Source: Meridianimarinicoccus zhengii
GTDB taxonomy: Bacteria; Pseudomonadota; Alphaproteobacteria; Rhodobacterales; Rhodobacteraceae
DNA length: 41,369 nucleotides
Direction: 5' to 3'
Assembly: GCF_003254465.1 (NCBI RefSeq)
Contig: NZ_QDFI01000037.1
Span: 1-41,369 of the forward strand
Shown: positions 25,432-34,253 of the stretch, piece after piece
Layout: each line of letters begins with the position of its first letter
Position numbering within the stretch: position 1 is the first letter of the stretch
Notes under the pieces: model-generated
Seen by the model: only the letters and a program-made list of their open reading frames with translations
Told to the model about the DNA's origin: nothing
Databases searched by the model: none
Made by a program: the position numbers and the translations under genes

Positions 25432-26373
25432 ATGACCGATCTGACCAGCACGCTCGACCAGACCCGCAGCGGTGACGCGGGTTTCGGCGATTACGTGACG
25501 CTGCTCAAGCCGCGTGTCATGACGCTCGTGGTGTTCACCGCCTTTGCCGGTCTCGTGGTGGCGCCCGGCGGCCTGCACCCGATGGAGGCGTTCGCGGCCA
25601 TCCTGTTCATCGCCCTCGGCGGCGGCGCGTCGGGCGCGCTGAACATGTGGTGGGACGCCGATATCGACGCGAAGATGCGCCGCACCCGCGGCCGCCCGGT
25701 GCCCGCGGGCACTGTGCGCGCCGACGAAGCGCTTGCATTGGGGCTGGCGCTGTCCGGCATCTCGGTGGTGATGCTGGGGCTTGCGAGCAACTGGGCCGCG
25801 GCGGGGCTGCTGGCCTTCACGATCTTCTTCTATGTCGTGATCTACACCATGTGGCTGAAACGTTGGACGCCGCAGAACATCGTGATCGGCGGGGCCGCGG
25901 GGGCCTTTCCGCCGATGATCGGCTGGGCCGCCGTGACCGGGGGCATGTCGGTCGAAAGCGTGCTGATGTTCGCGCTGATCTTCCTGTGGACGCCACCGCA
26001 TTTCTGGGCGCTCGCGCTGTTCATGAAATCGGACTACGCGGATGCGGGTGTCCCGATGCTGAACGTCACCCATGGGCGCCCCGCGACGCGGCGGCACATC
26101 CTTGCCTATACGGTCGTGCTGGCCATCCTCGCGGTGGGCACCGGCTTCACGGTGATCGGCGGGCCCGTCTATCTTGCGACTGCCATCGCGCTGAACCTGA
26201 TGTTCCTGAAGGGCGCCGTGGCGATCTGGCGCCGGGACGACGCGGCGGCGGAGGCTGACAATTACGCCGTTGAAAAGGCGTTCTTCCGCCTGTCGCTCTA
26301 CTATCTTTTCGCGCATTTCGGGGCATTGATCGCCGATGCCGCGCTGGTGCGCCTAGGCTGGGGGGTGTTCTGA
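25432..26373 (+). CDS. ctaB: Protoheme IX farnesyltransferase (heme O synthase)
   Basis: This 313-residue membrane protein of the UbiA family transfers a farnesyl group to heme B to make heme O, the first step to heme A. The two Asp-rich motifs are visible: NMWWDADIDAKMRRTRGRPVP (Asn-x5-Asp type) and DYADAGVPMLNVTHG. Nine or so membrane helices span the rest. LKPRVMTLVVFTAFAGL near the N-terminus is the family signature. It follows coxB by 51 bases, a gap that contains a CCGACC/GGTCGG repeat, and overlaps the next gene by one base (TGATG). CyoE is the Escherichia coli name for the same enzyme. Confidence 0.95.
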   Translation: MTDLTSTLDQTRSGDAGFGDYVTLLKPRVMTLVVFTAFAGLVVAPGGLHPMEAFAAILFIALGGGASGALNMWWDADIDAKMRRTRGRPVPAGTVRADEALALGLALSGISVVMLGLASNWAAAGLLAFTIFFYVVIYTMWLKRWTPQNIVIGGAAGAFPPMIGWAAVTGGMSVESVLMFALIFLWTPPHFWALALFMKSDYADAGVPMLNVTHGRPATRRHILAYTVVLAILAVGTGFTVIGGPVYLATAIALNLMFLKGAVAIWRRDDAAAEADNYAVEKAFFRLSLYYLFAHFGALIADAALVRLGWGVF

Positions 26374-26564
26374 TGGCATTCGGCAAGGATCACGATCTTC
26401 ACCAGCGCCGCTTCGGACGCAATCTCGGGCTCGGGCTGGCGCTTGCCGCCTTCGTCGCGGTGATGTTCGGGCTGACCGTGGTCAAGATCGACCGGGGCGG
26501 GATCAACCAGGGCTTCGACCACGTGCTGCGGCCGGAAATGCTTCCGGCGGAGGGCGCGCAATGA
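26373..26564 (+). CDS. Small cox-operon membrane protein (CoxF-like)
   Basis: This 63-residue protein has a charged N-terminus (MAFGKDHDLHQRRFGRN), one membrane helix (LGLGLALAAFVAVMFGLTVV) and a short periplasmic tail. Its start overlaps the ctaB stop (TGATG) and its stop overlaps the ctaG start (ATGA), so translation is tightly coupled. Small proteins at this exact position between ctaB and ctaG are known in alphaproteobacterial cox operons, some labelled CoxF, and are thought to help assemble the oxidase. I cannot see a metal-binding motif. A role in oxidase assembly is inferred from position. Confidence 0.88.
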   Translation: MAFGKDHDLHQRRFGRNLGLGLALAAFVAVMFGLTVVKIDRGGINQGFDHVLRPEMLPAEGAQ

Positions 26565-27157
26565 TCGCGTGGTTCCGGAATCTGCCGGGCACCCGGCGCA
26601 CGGCGATCGGCACGGCCGGGGTCGTGCTGGTTATGGGCAGCCTCGGCTGGGCCTCCGTGCCGCTCTACGACCTGTTCTGCCGCGTGACCGGCTATGGCGG
26701 GACCACGTCGCAGGCGGAGCAGGGTTCGGACCGCGTGCTCGACCGCACGGTCACGGTCCGCTTCGACGCATCCACCGACCGCGACATGCCTTGGACCTTC
26801 AAGCCGGTCGAACGCACGATGACGGTCCGGTTGGGCGAAACGGGTCTTGCCTTCTACGAGGCGCATAATCCGACCGACCGGCCCATCGCGGGCACCGCAA
26901 GCTACAACGTGGCACCCTATGCGGCGGGGCTGTTCTTCACCAAGATTGACTGTTTCTGCTTCGAGATGCAGGTGCTCCAGCCCGGAGAGTCCGTGCTGAT
27001 GCCGGTGACCTTCTTCGTCGATCCCGACATGGTGGACGACCGCGAGGCGAAGTATCTGCACACGATCACGCTGTCCTACACCTTCTACGAGACCGATATC
27101 CCGGCAGACCAGCAGGCGCAGCTTGCGCCGGATGCCGACCAAACCTCCGTGAACTGA
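26561..27157 (+). CDS. ctaG: Cytochrome c oxidase assembly protein CtaG (Cox11)
   Basis: This 198-residue protein is the Cox11/CtaG copper chaperone that inserts CuB into subunit I. One N-terminal membrane helix (about 13-34) anchors a periplasmic immunoglobulin-like domain. The copper-binding C131-F-C133-F is present in IDCFCFEMQ, with C40 in the stretch YDLFCRVTGYGG conserved in the family. YNVAPYAAGLFFTKI before it and PVTFFVDPDMVDD after it are typical. It is coupled to the small upstream gene (ATGA) and precedes coxC by 15 bases. Confidence 0.96.
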   Translation: MIAWFRNLPGTRRTAIGTAGVVLVMGSLGWASVPLYDLFCRVTGYGGTTSQAEQGSDRVLDRTVTVRFDASTDRDMPWTFKPVERTMTVRLGETGLAFYEAHNPTDRPIAGTASYNVAPYAAGLFFTKIDCFCFEMQVLQPGESVLMPVTFFVDPDMVDDREAKYLHTITLSYTFYETDIPADQQAQLAPDADQTSVN

Positions 27158-27172
27158 CGAGCGAGCGACCCA

Positions 27173-27973
27173 ATGGCACACGAGAAGAACCACGATTACC
27201 ACATCCTGCCACCGTCCCTCTGGCCGCTTCTGGGGTCCGTGGGGGCGTTCGTCATGCTGTTCGGTGCCGTGCTTTGGATGCATGGCAGCGGACCCTGGCT
27301 GTTTCTCGCCGGGTTCATCATGGTGCTTTACGTCATGTATGGCTGGTGGGCCGAGACCGTGACCGAGAACCAGGTCGGCGACCATACGCCGGTCGTGCAG
27401 ATCGGCCTGCGCTACGGCTTCATCCTGTTCATCATGTCCGAGGTGATGTTCTTCGCGGCGTGGTTCTGGTCGTTCTTCAAGCACGCGCTCTACCCCATGG
27501 GACCGGACAGCCCGGCGGTGGACGGGCAGTGGCCGCCCGTGGGGATCGAAACGTTCGATCCATGGCACCTGCCGCTCATCAACACGCTGATCCTGCTGTG
27601 CTCGGGGGCTGCGGCGACATGGGCGCACCATGCGCTGGTCCATGAAAACAATCGCAAGGACATGAAATGGGGGCTGGTCGTCGCCATCGGGCTCGGCATC
27701 CTGTTCACGTTCTTCCAAGTCTACGAATACAGCCACGCGGCCTTTGGCTTCGCAGGCAACATCTATGGCGCGAATTTCTTCATGGCGACCGGGTTCCATG
27801 GCTTCCATGTCATCGTGGGCACGATCTTCCTTGCGATCTGTCTGCTGCGGCTTCAGGCAGGGCATTTCACCCCGGACAACCATATCGGGTTCGAAGCCGC
27901 GGCATGGTACTGGCACTTTGTGGACGTGGTGTGGCTGTTCCTCTTCGCGTCGATCTACATCTGGGGCGGTTGA
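27173..27973 (+). CDS. coxC: Cytochrome c oxidase subunit III
   Basis: This 266-residue protein is subunit III of the aa3 oxidase. It has seven membrane helices and the conserved acidic site [19 protein letters not shown]. The C-terminal [15 protein letters not shown] and [16 protein letters not shown] motifs are hallmarks of subunit III. Subunit III helps proton uptake and stability of the enzyme. ATG at 27173 is 15 bases after ctaG. A strong hairpin and an 82-base gap separate it from surf1. Confidence 0.96.
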   Translation: MAHEKNHDYHILPPSLWPLLGSVGAFVMLFGAVLWMHGSGPWLFLAGFIMVLYVMYGWWAETVTENQVGDHTPVVQIGLRYGFILFIMSEVMFFAAWFWSFFKHALYPMGPDSPAVDGQWPPVGIETFDPWHLPLINTLILLCSGAAATWAHHALVHENNRKDMKWGLVVAIGLGILFTFFQVYEYSHAAFGFAGNIYGANFFMATGFHGFHVIVGTIFLAICLLRLQAGHFTPDNHIGFEAAAWYWHFVDVVWLFLFASIYIWGG

Positions 27974-28001
27974 ACCTGTCCCAGACCATGGCTTAAAGCG
28001 G

Positions 28002-28024
28002 GGCGCGGGCCGATGGCCTGCGCC
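28002..28024 (+). other. Strong hairpin between coxC and surf1
   Basis: GGCGCGGGCC (28002-28011), GAT, GGCCTGCGCC (28015-28024) form a ten-base-pair stem with one G-U pair. TTGCCGTTTCC follows, a poor U-tract. It may reduce transcription into surf1-thrC or protect the cox transcript from 3' decay. Confidence 0.45.
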
Positions 28025-28055
28025 TTGCCGTTTCCGTACCCCATCCGGAGCCCCG

Positions 28056-28730
28056 ATGCGCCACGCCCTGCCCATCCTGTTCGGCCTTCTCGGCACCGCG
28101 GTGCTGATCTGGCTGGGTGTCTGGCAGGTCCAGCGGCTGCACTGGAAAGAGGATGTGCTGGCACGGATGGAGGCCGAGTTGACCGCCGCCCCCGTCGCAG
28201 TGCCCGCCGACCCGGACCCCGCGCGCCACAAATGGCTTCCGGTGGAGGCGCGTGGGCGGATCGGCGACGAGGAAATCCTCGTGCAGTCCAGCCTGAAGGC
28301 CGTGGGGCCGGGATTTCGCGTGATCGCGCCCTTCGACACGGGGGGGCGCAGGATCTTGGTGGATCGCGGCTTCATCCGGCTGACCGACCGCGATCGGGAT
28401 CGCCCGCCGGTCGATGCGACGCTCGTGGGAAACCTGCACTGGCCGGACGAGACCGACGGCTTCACACCCGATCCAGAGGGGCGCCTGTTCTTCGCCCGCG
28501 ACGTGGCACTGATGGCCGCGGAGCTGGGGACCGAGCCTGTGCTGCTTGTCGTGCGCCGCACTGACGAGGCGCCGCTTGCCGTTACGCCGCTGCCGGTGAC
28601 CACCGCCGGCATTCCCAACAACCACCTGCAATACGCCGTCACTTGGTTCCTCATGGCCGTGGTCTGGGCCGGGATGACCGCCTTCTTCGTGGCGCAGCGC
28701 CGCCGCAAACCCGAAAGCCCGCCTGCATGA
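28056..28730 (+). CDS. SURF1 family oxidase assembly protein
   Basis: This 224-residue protein is a SURF1 homologue, needed for heme A insertion into the aa3 oxidase. It has two membrane helices at the ends (ILFGLLGTAVLIWLGVWQVQRL and YAVTWFLMAVVWAGMTAFFVAQ), with an extracytoplasmic domain between them. LGVWQVQRLHWK and NNHLQYAVTWF are SURF1 signatures. GGAG lies five bases before the ATG. Its stop overlaps the thrC start (ATGA). It is the last oxidase-related gene of the operon. Confidence 0.94.
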   Translation: MRHALPILFGLLGTAVLIWLGVWQVQRLHWKEDVLARMEAELTAAPVAVPADPDPARHKWLPVEARGRIGDEEILVQSSLKAVGPGFRVIAPFDTGGRRILVDRGFIRLTDRDRDRPPVDATLVGNLHWPDETDGFTPDPEGRLFFARDVALMAAELGTEPVLLVVRRTDEAPLAVTPLPVTTAGIPNNHLQYAVTWFLMAVVWAGMTAFFVAQRRRKPESPPA

Positions 28731-30118
28731 AATACATCTCCACCCGTGGGCGCGCGCCCGTTCTGACCTTCGAGGATGCGATGCTGACCGGGCTTGCGCG
28801 GGACGGGGGGCTTTACGTGCCCGAAACCGTGCCGACGCTGAGCCATGGCGATATCGCGGCGCTCGCGGGGCAGCCCTATGAGGAGGTCGCGTTCCGCATC
28901 ATGCGGCCCTTCATTGGCGACACGTTCACCGATGCCGAATTCGCCGACATCATCGCGCGGGCCTATGCGGGGTTCGGCCACGATGCCCGCGCGCCCATGG
29001 TGCAGACCGGGCCCAACCAGTTCCTGCTGGAACTGTTCCACGGGCCGACGCTCGCGTTCAAGGATTTCGCGATGCAGATGATCGGCCAGATGTTCGAGAT
29101 GGCGCTGAAGCGCCGCGGCGACCGGGTCACGATCATCGGCGCGACCTCGGGCGATACCGGCTCCGCGGCGATCGAGGCGTTCCGGGGGCTCGATGCCGTG
29201 GACGTGTTCATCCTCTTTCCCCATGGCCGCGTGTCCGAGGTGCAGCGCCGCCAGATGACGACGCCGGTGGAACCCAACGTCCACGCGCTGGCGCTGGACG
29301 GCGATTTCGACGACTGCCAGGCGCGGGTGAAGGACGCGTTCAACCATTTCGATTTCCGCGACCGGGTGCGGCTGGCCGGGGTCAATTCGATCAACTGGGC
29401 GCGGGTGCTGGCGCAGGTCGTCTATTACTTCACCGCCGCCACGGCGCTGGGGGCTCCGCACCGCAAGGTCAGCTTCACCGTGCCCACGGGCAATTTCGGC
29501 GATATCTTCGCGGGCTACATCGCTCGGCGCATGGGGTTGACCATCGACCGGCTGGTGATCGCCACCAACCGCAACGACATCCTGCACCGCACGCTGGAAA
29601 CAGGCGCCTATACCAAGTCCGGGGTGGAACCGACCATCAGCCCGTCCATGGACATCCAGGTCAGTTCCAACTTCGAACGCGTGCTGTTCGATGTCTACGA
29701 CCGGGACGGGGCGGCGGTGGCCGACCAGATGAAGATGCTCGCGGAAACCGGCAGCTTCCCCATCAGCCAGGGTGCGCTCGCGCGGCTGCGCGAATTGTTC
29801 GACAGCGGCCGCGCGTCCGAGGACGAGACCCGCGCCACGATCACCAGCGCCTTTGCCCACACGGGCGAGGTGCTGTGCCCCCACACGGCGGTGGGCGTGA
29901 AGGTCGCGGCCGAACGCGCCGATCCGGCCGTGCCGATGGTGACCCTCGCCACGGCGCACCCGGCGAAATTCCCCGACGCGGTGGAGGCGGCCATGGGCAC
30001 GCGCCCCGCGCTGCCCCCGCGCATGGCCGACCTGTTCGACCGGCCCGAGCGGGTCACCCGCGTCGCCAATGACCTCGCGGCCATTGAAGAGCTTATCCAG
30101 GAAAGGATCCCCGCATGA
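28727..30118 (+). CDS. thrC: Threonine synthase
   Basis: This 463-residue PLP enzyme converts O-phosphohomoserine to threonine. The PLP lysine is K112 in FHGPTLAFKDFAMQ. GATSGDTGSAAIEAF binds the phosphate of PLP. The N-terminal MKYISTRGRAPVLTFEDAMLTGLARDGGLYVPE is the long-form (class II) signature, as is QRRQMTT after FPHGRVSEV. The start at 28727 overlaps the surf1 stop. It continues directly to the M16 peptidase gene by another ATGA overlap, so amino-acid synthesis here depends in part on transcripts of the oxidase operon. Confidence 0.96.
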   Translation: MKYISTRGRAPVLTFEDAMLTGLARDGGLYVPETVPTLSHGDIAALAGQPYEEVAFRIMRPFIGDTFTDAEFADIIARAYAGFGHDARAPMVQTGPNQFLLELFHGPTLAFKDFAMQMIGQMFEMALKRRGDRVTIIGATSGDTGSAAIEAFRGLDAVDVFILFPHGRVSEVQRRQMTTPVEPNVHALALDGDFDDCQARVKDAFNHFDFRDRVRLAGVNSINWARVLAQVVYYFTAATALGAPHRKVSFTVPTGNFGDIFAGYIARRMGLTIDRLVIATNRNDILHRTLETGAYTKSGVEPTISPSMDIQVSSNFERVLFDVYDRDGAAVADQMKMLAETGSFPISQGALARLRELFDSGRASEDETRATITSAFAHTGEVLCPHTAVGVKVAAERADPAVPMVTLATAHPAKFPDAVEAAMGTRPALPPRMADLFDRPERVTRVANDLAAIEELIQERIPA

Positions 30119-31377
30119 GCGTGGAGATTCATCGTCTCTCCAACGGGCTGCGCATAGTCACCGAACGCATGCCCGGCCTGAAATCCGCGGCCATCGGCCT
30201 GTGGGTCACCGCTGGGGGCCGCCACGAGCGGCTGGAACAGAACGGCATCGCCCATTTCCTCGAACACATGGCGTTCAAGGGCACCAAGCGGCGCAACGCG
30301 CTGGAGATCGCCGAGGCGATCGAGGACGTGGGCGGCTATATCAACGCCTATACCTCGCGCGAGATGACGGCCTATTACGCGCGGGTGCTCGAAGACGACG
30401 TGATGCTCGCGCTCGACGTGATTTCCGACATCATCCTGAATCCGGCCATGGACGAGGCCGAGATCGAGGTGGAGCGCGGCGTGATCCTGCAGGAGATCGG
30501 GCAGGCGCTCGATACGCCCGACGACATCGTGTTCGACTGGTTGCAGGAGGTCGCGTTCCCCGATCAGCCCATCGGGCGCACGATCCTGGGGGACGCCGCG
30601 CGGATCAAGGCATTCTCGCGCGCGGATCTGTTCGGTTTCGTCGGTGAACGCTACGGGCCGGACCAGATGATCCTGTCGGCGGCGGGGTCCGTGGACCATG
30701 ACCAGATCGTGGCCGAGGCGGAGCGCATCTTCGGCCATCTGCGCCCCGCACCCTTCGCCGTGCCCGAACCCGCGCGCTTCGTCTGCGGCGAGCATCGCAC
30801 CGACAAGGCGTTGGAACAGGCGCATATGGCCATCGCGCTCGAAGGGCCGAGCTACCGCGACAAGGACATCTATACCGCGCAGGTCTTCGCCACGGCACTG
30901 GGTGGGGGCATGTCGTCGCGGCTGTTCCAGGAGGTGCGTGAAAAGCGTGGGTTGTGCTACACGATCTTCGCGCAGGCCTCGGCCTATTCCGACACCGGCA
31001 TGACGACGATCTACGCGGGCACGAGCGGCGAACAGGTGGCCGAACTGGCGCGCATCACCATCGAAGAACTGCGCAAGGCCACCGACACGCTGAGCGAGGC
31101 GGAACTGGCCCGTGCCCGCGCGCAGATGAAGGCCGGCTTGCTCATGGGGCTGGAAAGCCCGTCGAACCGGGCCGAACGTCTGGCGCGGCTCATGGCGATC
31201 TGGGACCGCGTGCCGCCCCTGCAGGAAACCGTGGACCTGATCGAGGGCGTCAGCGCCGCGCGCATCCGCGACTACAGCGGCGGGCTCGTGGCCCGCGCAC
31301 CGGCGGCCATGGCGCTGTACGGGCCGGTCGGCGATGCCCCCATGCTGGAGGACCTGCGCGAGCGTCTGGCCGCATGA
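30115..31377 (+). CDS. M16 family zinc peptidase (processing-peptidase type)
   Basis: This 420-residue protein belongs to the insulinase/pitrilysin (M16) family. The inverted zinc motif is H47-F-L-E50-H51 in GIAHFLEHMAFKGT, and the distal Glu lies in VERGVILQEIGQ. The second domain has the Gly-rich stretch GGGMSSRLFQEVREKRGLCYT. It is of the size and type of bacterial mitochondrial-processing-peptidase relatives (M16B). The real substrate is not known. The gene is coupled to thrC upstream and to a GNAT gene downstream (ATGA on both sides), an arrangement typical of Rhodobacterales. Confidence 0.94.
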   Translation: MSVEIHRLSNGLRIVTERMPGLKSAAIGLWVTAGGRHERLEQNGIAHFLEHMAFKGTKRRNALEIAEAIEDVGGYINAYTSREMTAYYARVLEDDVMLALDVISDIILNPAMDEAEIEVERGVILQEIGQALDTPDDIVFDWLQEVAFPDQPIGRTILGDAARIKAFSRADLFGFVGERYGPDQMILSAAGSVDHDQIVAEAERIFGHLRPAPFAVPEPARFVCGEHRTDKALEQAHMAIALEGPSYRDKDIYTAQVFATALGGGMSSRLFQEVREKRGLCYTIFAQASAYSDTGMTTIYAGTSGEQVAELARITIEELRKATDTLSEAELARARAQMKAGLLMGLESPSNRAERLARLMAIWDRVPPLQETVDLIEGVSAARIRDYSGGLVARAPAAMALYGPVGDAPMLEDLRERLAA

Positions 31378-31961
31378 TCCGCCTGTCCCGGACCCGCGTG
31401 CAGATCGCGTCGGAACGGCTGCGCCTGCGTCCGCCGGACCAGGCCGATTTCCTCGCATGGGTCGCACTGCGCCGCGACAGCGCCGCCTTCCTGCAACCGT
31501 GGGAGCCGACATGGGCCGCCGATCACCTGTCGCGCCGGGGGTTTTCCAACCGCGTGCTCTGGGCCCGGCGCAGCATCGACGGGGGCACGGCGCTGCCGCT
31601 GTTCCTGTTCCATGCCGAAACCGGCGACCTGCTGGGGGCCATCACGCTCGACAATATCCGGCGCGGCCCGGCCATGGCGGCGACGCTGGGCTACTGGATC
31701 GGGGCGCGCTATGCGCGGCAGGGATACATGACCGAAGCGATCCGCGCCGTGACCCACCACGCCTTCAGGGCGATGGACCTGTCCCGGCTGGAAGCGGCCT
31801 GCCTGCCGGAAAACGTGGCCTCGCGCGCGGTGCTGGAAAGCTCGGGCTTCAAGTACGAAGGCGTCGCGCAAAGCTATCTCCAGATCGATGGGCGGTGGCG
31901 CAATCATGTGCTTTACGCCAATCTGCGCAGCGACAGGCGGGGGCGCGCGCCCACGGGGTGA
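31374..31961 (+). CDS. GNAT acetyltransferase (RimJ-like)
   Basis: This 195-residue protein has the GNAT fold of RimJ/RimL type. RLRLRPPDQADFLAWVALR starts the domain. LGYWIGARYARQGYMTEAIRAV holds the acetyl-CoA-binding R/Q-x-x-G-x-G/A type loop (ARQGYMTEA), and LEAACLPENVASRAVLESSGFKYEGVAQSYLQIDGRWRNHVLY is the C-terminal signature. RimJ acetylates ribosomal protein S5 in Escherichia coli; the substrate here could be that or another N-terminus. It is coupled to the M16 gene and is the last gene of the long cox operon. A promoter for the next gene lies over its stop. Confidence 0.92.
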   Translation: MIRLSRTRVQIASERLRLRPPDQADFLAWVALRRDSAAFLQPWEPTWAADHLSRRGFSNRVLWARRSIDGGTALPLFLFHAETGDLLGAITLDNIRRGPAMAATLGYWIGARYARQGYMTEAIRAVTHHAFRAMDLSRLEAACLPENVASRAVLESSGFKYEGVAQSYLQIDGRWRNHVLYANLRSDRRGRAPTG

Positions 31962-31964
31962 GTT

Positions 31965-31994
31965 TTGACATGACCCCGGCGCGGACCGTGCTAG
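31965..31994 (+). promoter_or_regulatory. Candidate promoter before the 32-kb MBL-fold gene
   Basis: TTGACA (31965-31970) is a perfect -35. TGCTAG (31989-31994), 18 bases on, is a weak -10, but GTGCTAGC with a CTAG core recurs in promoters of this group. It begins four bases after the GNAT stop, so the MBL gene has its own promoter. GGAGG at about 32012 is the ribosome site. Confidence 0.5.
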
Positions 31995-32023
31995 CTTTTC
32001 GGCGTCATACCGGAGGATTCGCC

Positions 32024-32845
32024 ATGCGTCTTCTTGCTCTCGCCCTGGCCGCGCTGGTGGCGCTGCCCGCCGCCGCCCAGGACCGCCGCCCGAGCCACTG
32101 CATTTCGCTGGTGCAGGACGTGCCGGGGGTTCGGATGATCCACAAGGCGTCATGGTCCGAACCGCTGCCAGATTACACCGTGCGCATCCGCTTCATCGGG
32201 CACGCCATGTTCCTGTTGCAGACCCCGGAGGGGCTGAGCGCCGTGACCGACTATTCCGGCTTCATCGGATCGGCCGACTTCGTGCCCACTGTCGCCACGA
32301 TGAACCGCGCGCATTCCACCCACTGGACCCCGGACCCGGACCCGCGCATCCCCCATGTGCTGCCCGGCTGGGATTTCGAGGCGGGTGCTGCGGACCATTA
32401 TCTCGAACTCGACGACATGGTGGTGCGCAACGTGCCCACGGATATCCGCAGCTATACCGGGGACGGTGGCGAAAACGGCAATTCGATCTTCGTGTTCGAA
32501 ACCGCGGGCCTGTGCATCGGCCATGTCGGGCACCTGCACCACGAACCCACGCCGGAACAATATGCGGCGCTTGGGCGGCTCGACGTGGTGATGGTGCCTG
32601 TGGATGGCGGCTTCACCATGGACGTGGCCGCGATCATGCGGGTCGTGAAGCGGCTGCGGTCGTCCGTGGTGATCCCGATGCACTGGTTCGGCGACAGCAC
32701 GCTGGAATATTTCCTGACCGGCATGGAAGGCGAGTTTGCGGTGGACCGCACGGGCGGGTCCGAGATCGAACTTTCCCTGCGCACGCTGCCGGACCGGCCC
32801 ACGGTGAAGCTGCTCCGCCCGTCCTACCTGCGCGCCGATGAGTGA
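32024..32845 (+). CDS. Exported MBL-fold protein with an altered metal motif
   Basis: This 273-residue protein starts with a signal peptide (MRLLALALAALVALPAAAQ). The rest resembles UlaG-like metallo-beta-lactamase folds: IRFIGHAMFLLQTPEGLSAVTDYSG, a GHVGHLHHE segment, DVVMVPVDGGFTMD and VVIPMHWFGDST. The usual H-x-H-x-D-H is replaced by HSTHWTPDP at residues about 96-104, so the metal site is altered or moved. GHLHHE could supply the later His ligand. Whether it is an active hydrolase is uncertain. ATG at 32024 has GGAGG nearby. The stop overlaps the next gene by eight bases. Confidence 0.8.
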   Translation: MRLLALALAALVALPAAAQDRRPSHCISLVQDVPGVRMIHKASWSEPLPDYTVRIRFIGHAMFLLQTPEGLSAVTDYSGFIGSADFVPTVATMNRAHSTHWTPDPDPRIPHVLPGWDFEAGAADHYLELDDMVVRNVPTDIRSYTGDGGENGNSIFVFETAGLCIGHVGHLHHEPTPEQYAALGRLDVVMVPVDGGFTMDVAAIMRVVKRLRSSVVIPMHWFGDSTLEYFLTGMEGEFAVDRTGGSEIELSLRTLPDRPTVKLLRPSYLRADE

Positions 32846-34253
32846 CACGGATACCGATACCCGCGTGCTGGACGACCTGCGCGCGGCGCTGCCGCCGGCG
32901 GCCTTCCGGCCATCGGCACCCGCATACCTGGAAGAACCGCGGGGCAAGATGCGAGGGCGCGCGCTGGCCGTGATCGCCCCCGCCAGTCCCGAGGAGGTGG
33001 CTACCGTGCTGCGCATCGCGGGGGCCGCGGGGCAGGGGGTGGTGCCCTATGGCGGCGGCACTGGGCTTGTCGGCGGGCAGGTGATGCCCGATGGCGCGCC
33101 CCCGATCCTGCTGTCACTGGAACGCATGGCGCAGGTGCGGGCGGTTTATCCGGACGAGGGCGTGATGATCGCCGAGGCGGGCGCGATCCTGGCCGATCTT
33201 CACAAGGCCGCGGCGGATCATGACCTGCTGTTCCCACTGGCGCTCGCGTCCGACGGATCATGCCGGATCGGCGGGAACCTTGCGACCAATGCGGGCGGGG
33301 TGAACGTGCTGCGCTACGGCAATGCGCGGGACCTGTGCCTGGGGCTGGAGGCGGTGCTGCCCGACGGGAAAATCTGGAACGGAATCAAGCGGTTGCGCAA
33401 GGACAACACGGGTTATGACCTGCGCAACCTCCTGATCGGGTCCGAGGGAACATTGGGCGTCATCACGGCGGCCAGCCTGCGGCTGTTCCCGCGACCCCGG
33501 TCGGAGGCGGCGGCATTTGTCGTGGTGGACAGCCCGGCAGCGGCGCTGCGGCTGCTGGCACTGGCGCGGGCGGAGCTGGGCGAAGGGATCACCGCGTTCG
33601 AGCTGATCGCGCGGCAAGGACTTGATTTCCTGCGCGAAACCCTTCCGGATCAGCGCCAGCCTTTCGCCGCGCCGCCCGACTGGTCCGTGCTGATCGACGT
33701 GGGACTGCATGGTGACCGGGACGCGGCGGCGGCGCTGGAACGGGTGTTTGAGGCCGGGATGGAGGCCGGGCTGGTGCGCGACGGGGTGCTGTCCCAAAGT
33801 GAAGAACAGCGCGCAACATTCTGGCAAACAAGGGAAAAGATACCCGAGGCGAACCGGCTGATCGGGTCGGTGTCGTCCCATGACGTATCGCTGCCGCTGG
33901 GCGCGCTGCCCGCGTTCATCGAAAGGGGCCGGGAGGTCGTGGCGCGGCTGGGACCGTTCCGGATCAACTGTTTCGGGCATCTGGGCGACGGCAACCTGCA
34001 TTACAACGTCTTCCCGCCCAAGGGCGAAAGCCGCGACGCATACCGCCACATGCAGGGCAACGTGCAGCGCGCGATACACGATCTGGTACACGAGATGGGC
34101 GGATCGGTCAGCGCCGAACACGGCATCGGGCGGCTGAAGGTGGCGGACCTGGAACGCTACGGCGACCCGGCGAAGCTGGCGGCGATGCGGGCGATCAAGG
34201 CCGCGCTCGACCCGAAGGGCATCATGAATCCCGGTGCCGTGCTGCGCGCCTGA
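32838..34253 (+). CDS. FAD-linked oxidase (GlcD / D-2-hydroxyacid dehydrogenase type)
   Basis: This 471-residue protein is a VAO-family flavoprotein. The FAD-binding PP-loop is PYGGGTGLVGGQVMP (about 70-84); GGNLATNAGGVNVLRYG (about 143-159) and LLIGSEGTLGVIT (about 196-208) are the second FAD contacts. The C-terminal domain has FGHLGDGNLHYNVFPP, the metal/substrate His region, and SAEHGIGRLK. The group includes D-lactate, glycolate and D-2-hydroxyglutarate dehydrogenases; which substrate is used cannot be determined. The ATG at 32838 overlaps the MBL-fold stop by eight bases, so they are coupled. Confidence 0.92.
   Translation: MSDTDTDTRVLDDLRAALPPAAFRPSAPAYLEEPRGKMRGRALAVIAPASPEEVATVLRIAGAAGQGVVPYGGGTGLVGGQVMPDGAPPILLSLERMAQVRAVYPDEGVMIAEAGAILADLHKAAADHDLLFPLALASDGSCRIGGNLATNAGGVNVLRYGNARDLCLGLEAVLPDGKIWNGIKRLRKDNTGYDLRNLLIGSEGTLGVITAASLRLFPRPRSEAAAFVVVDSPAAALRLLALARAELGEGITAFELIARQGLDFLRETLPDQRQPFAAPPDWSVLIDVGLHGDRDAAAALERVFEAGMEAGLVRDGVLSQSEEQRATFWQTREKIPEANRLIGSVSSHDVSLPLGALPAFIERGREVVARLGPFRINCFGHLGDGNLHYNVFPPKGESRDAYRHMQGNVQRAIHDLVHEMGGSVSAEHGIGRLKVADLERYGDPAKLAAMRAIKAALDPKGIMNPGAVLRA

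Noticed and set aside
22924-26316. Very long open frames on the opposite strand of real genes (e.g. 22924-26316 minus over coxB-ctaB, 26399-29959 minus over the cox genes, 18722-21751 plus over topA, 3356-4669 plus over aroC)
   Set aside because: In GC-rich DNA, antisense frames stay open because codon third positions are G or C. Their translations are Arg/Gly/His/Pro-rich without domains, and each covers a well-supported gene.
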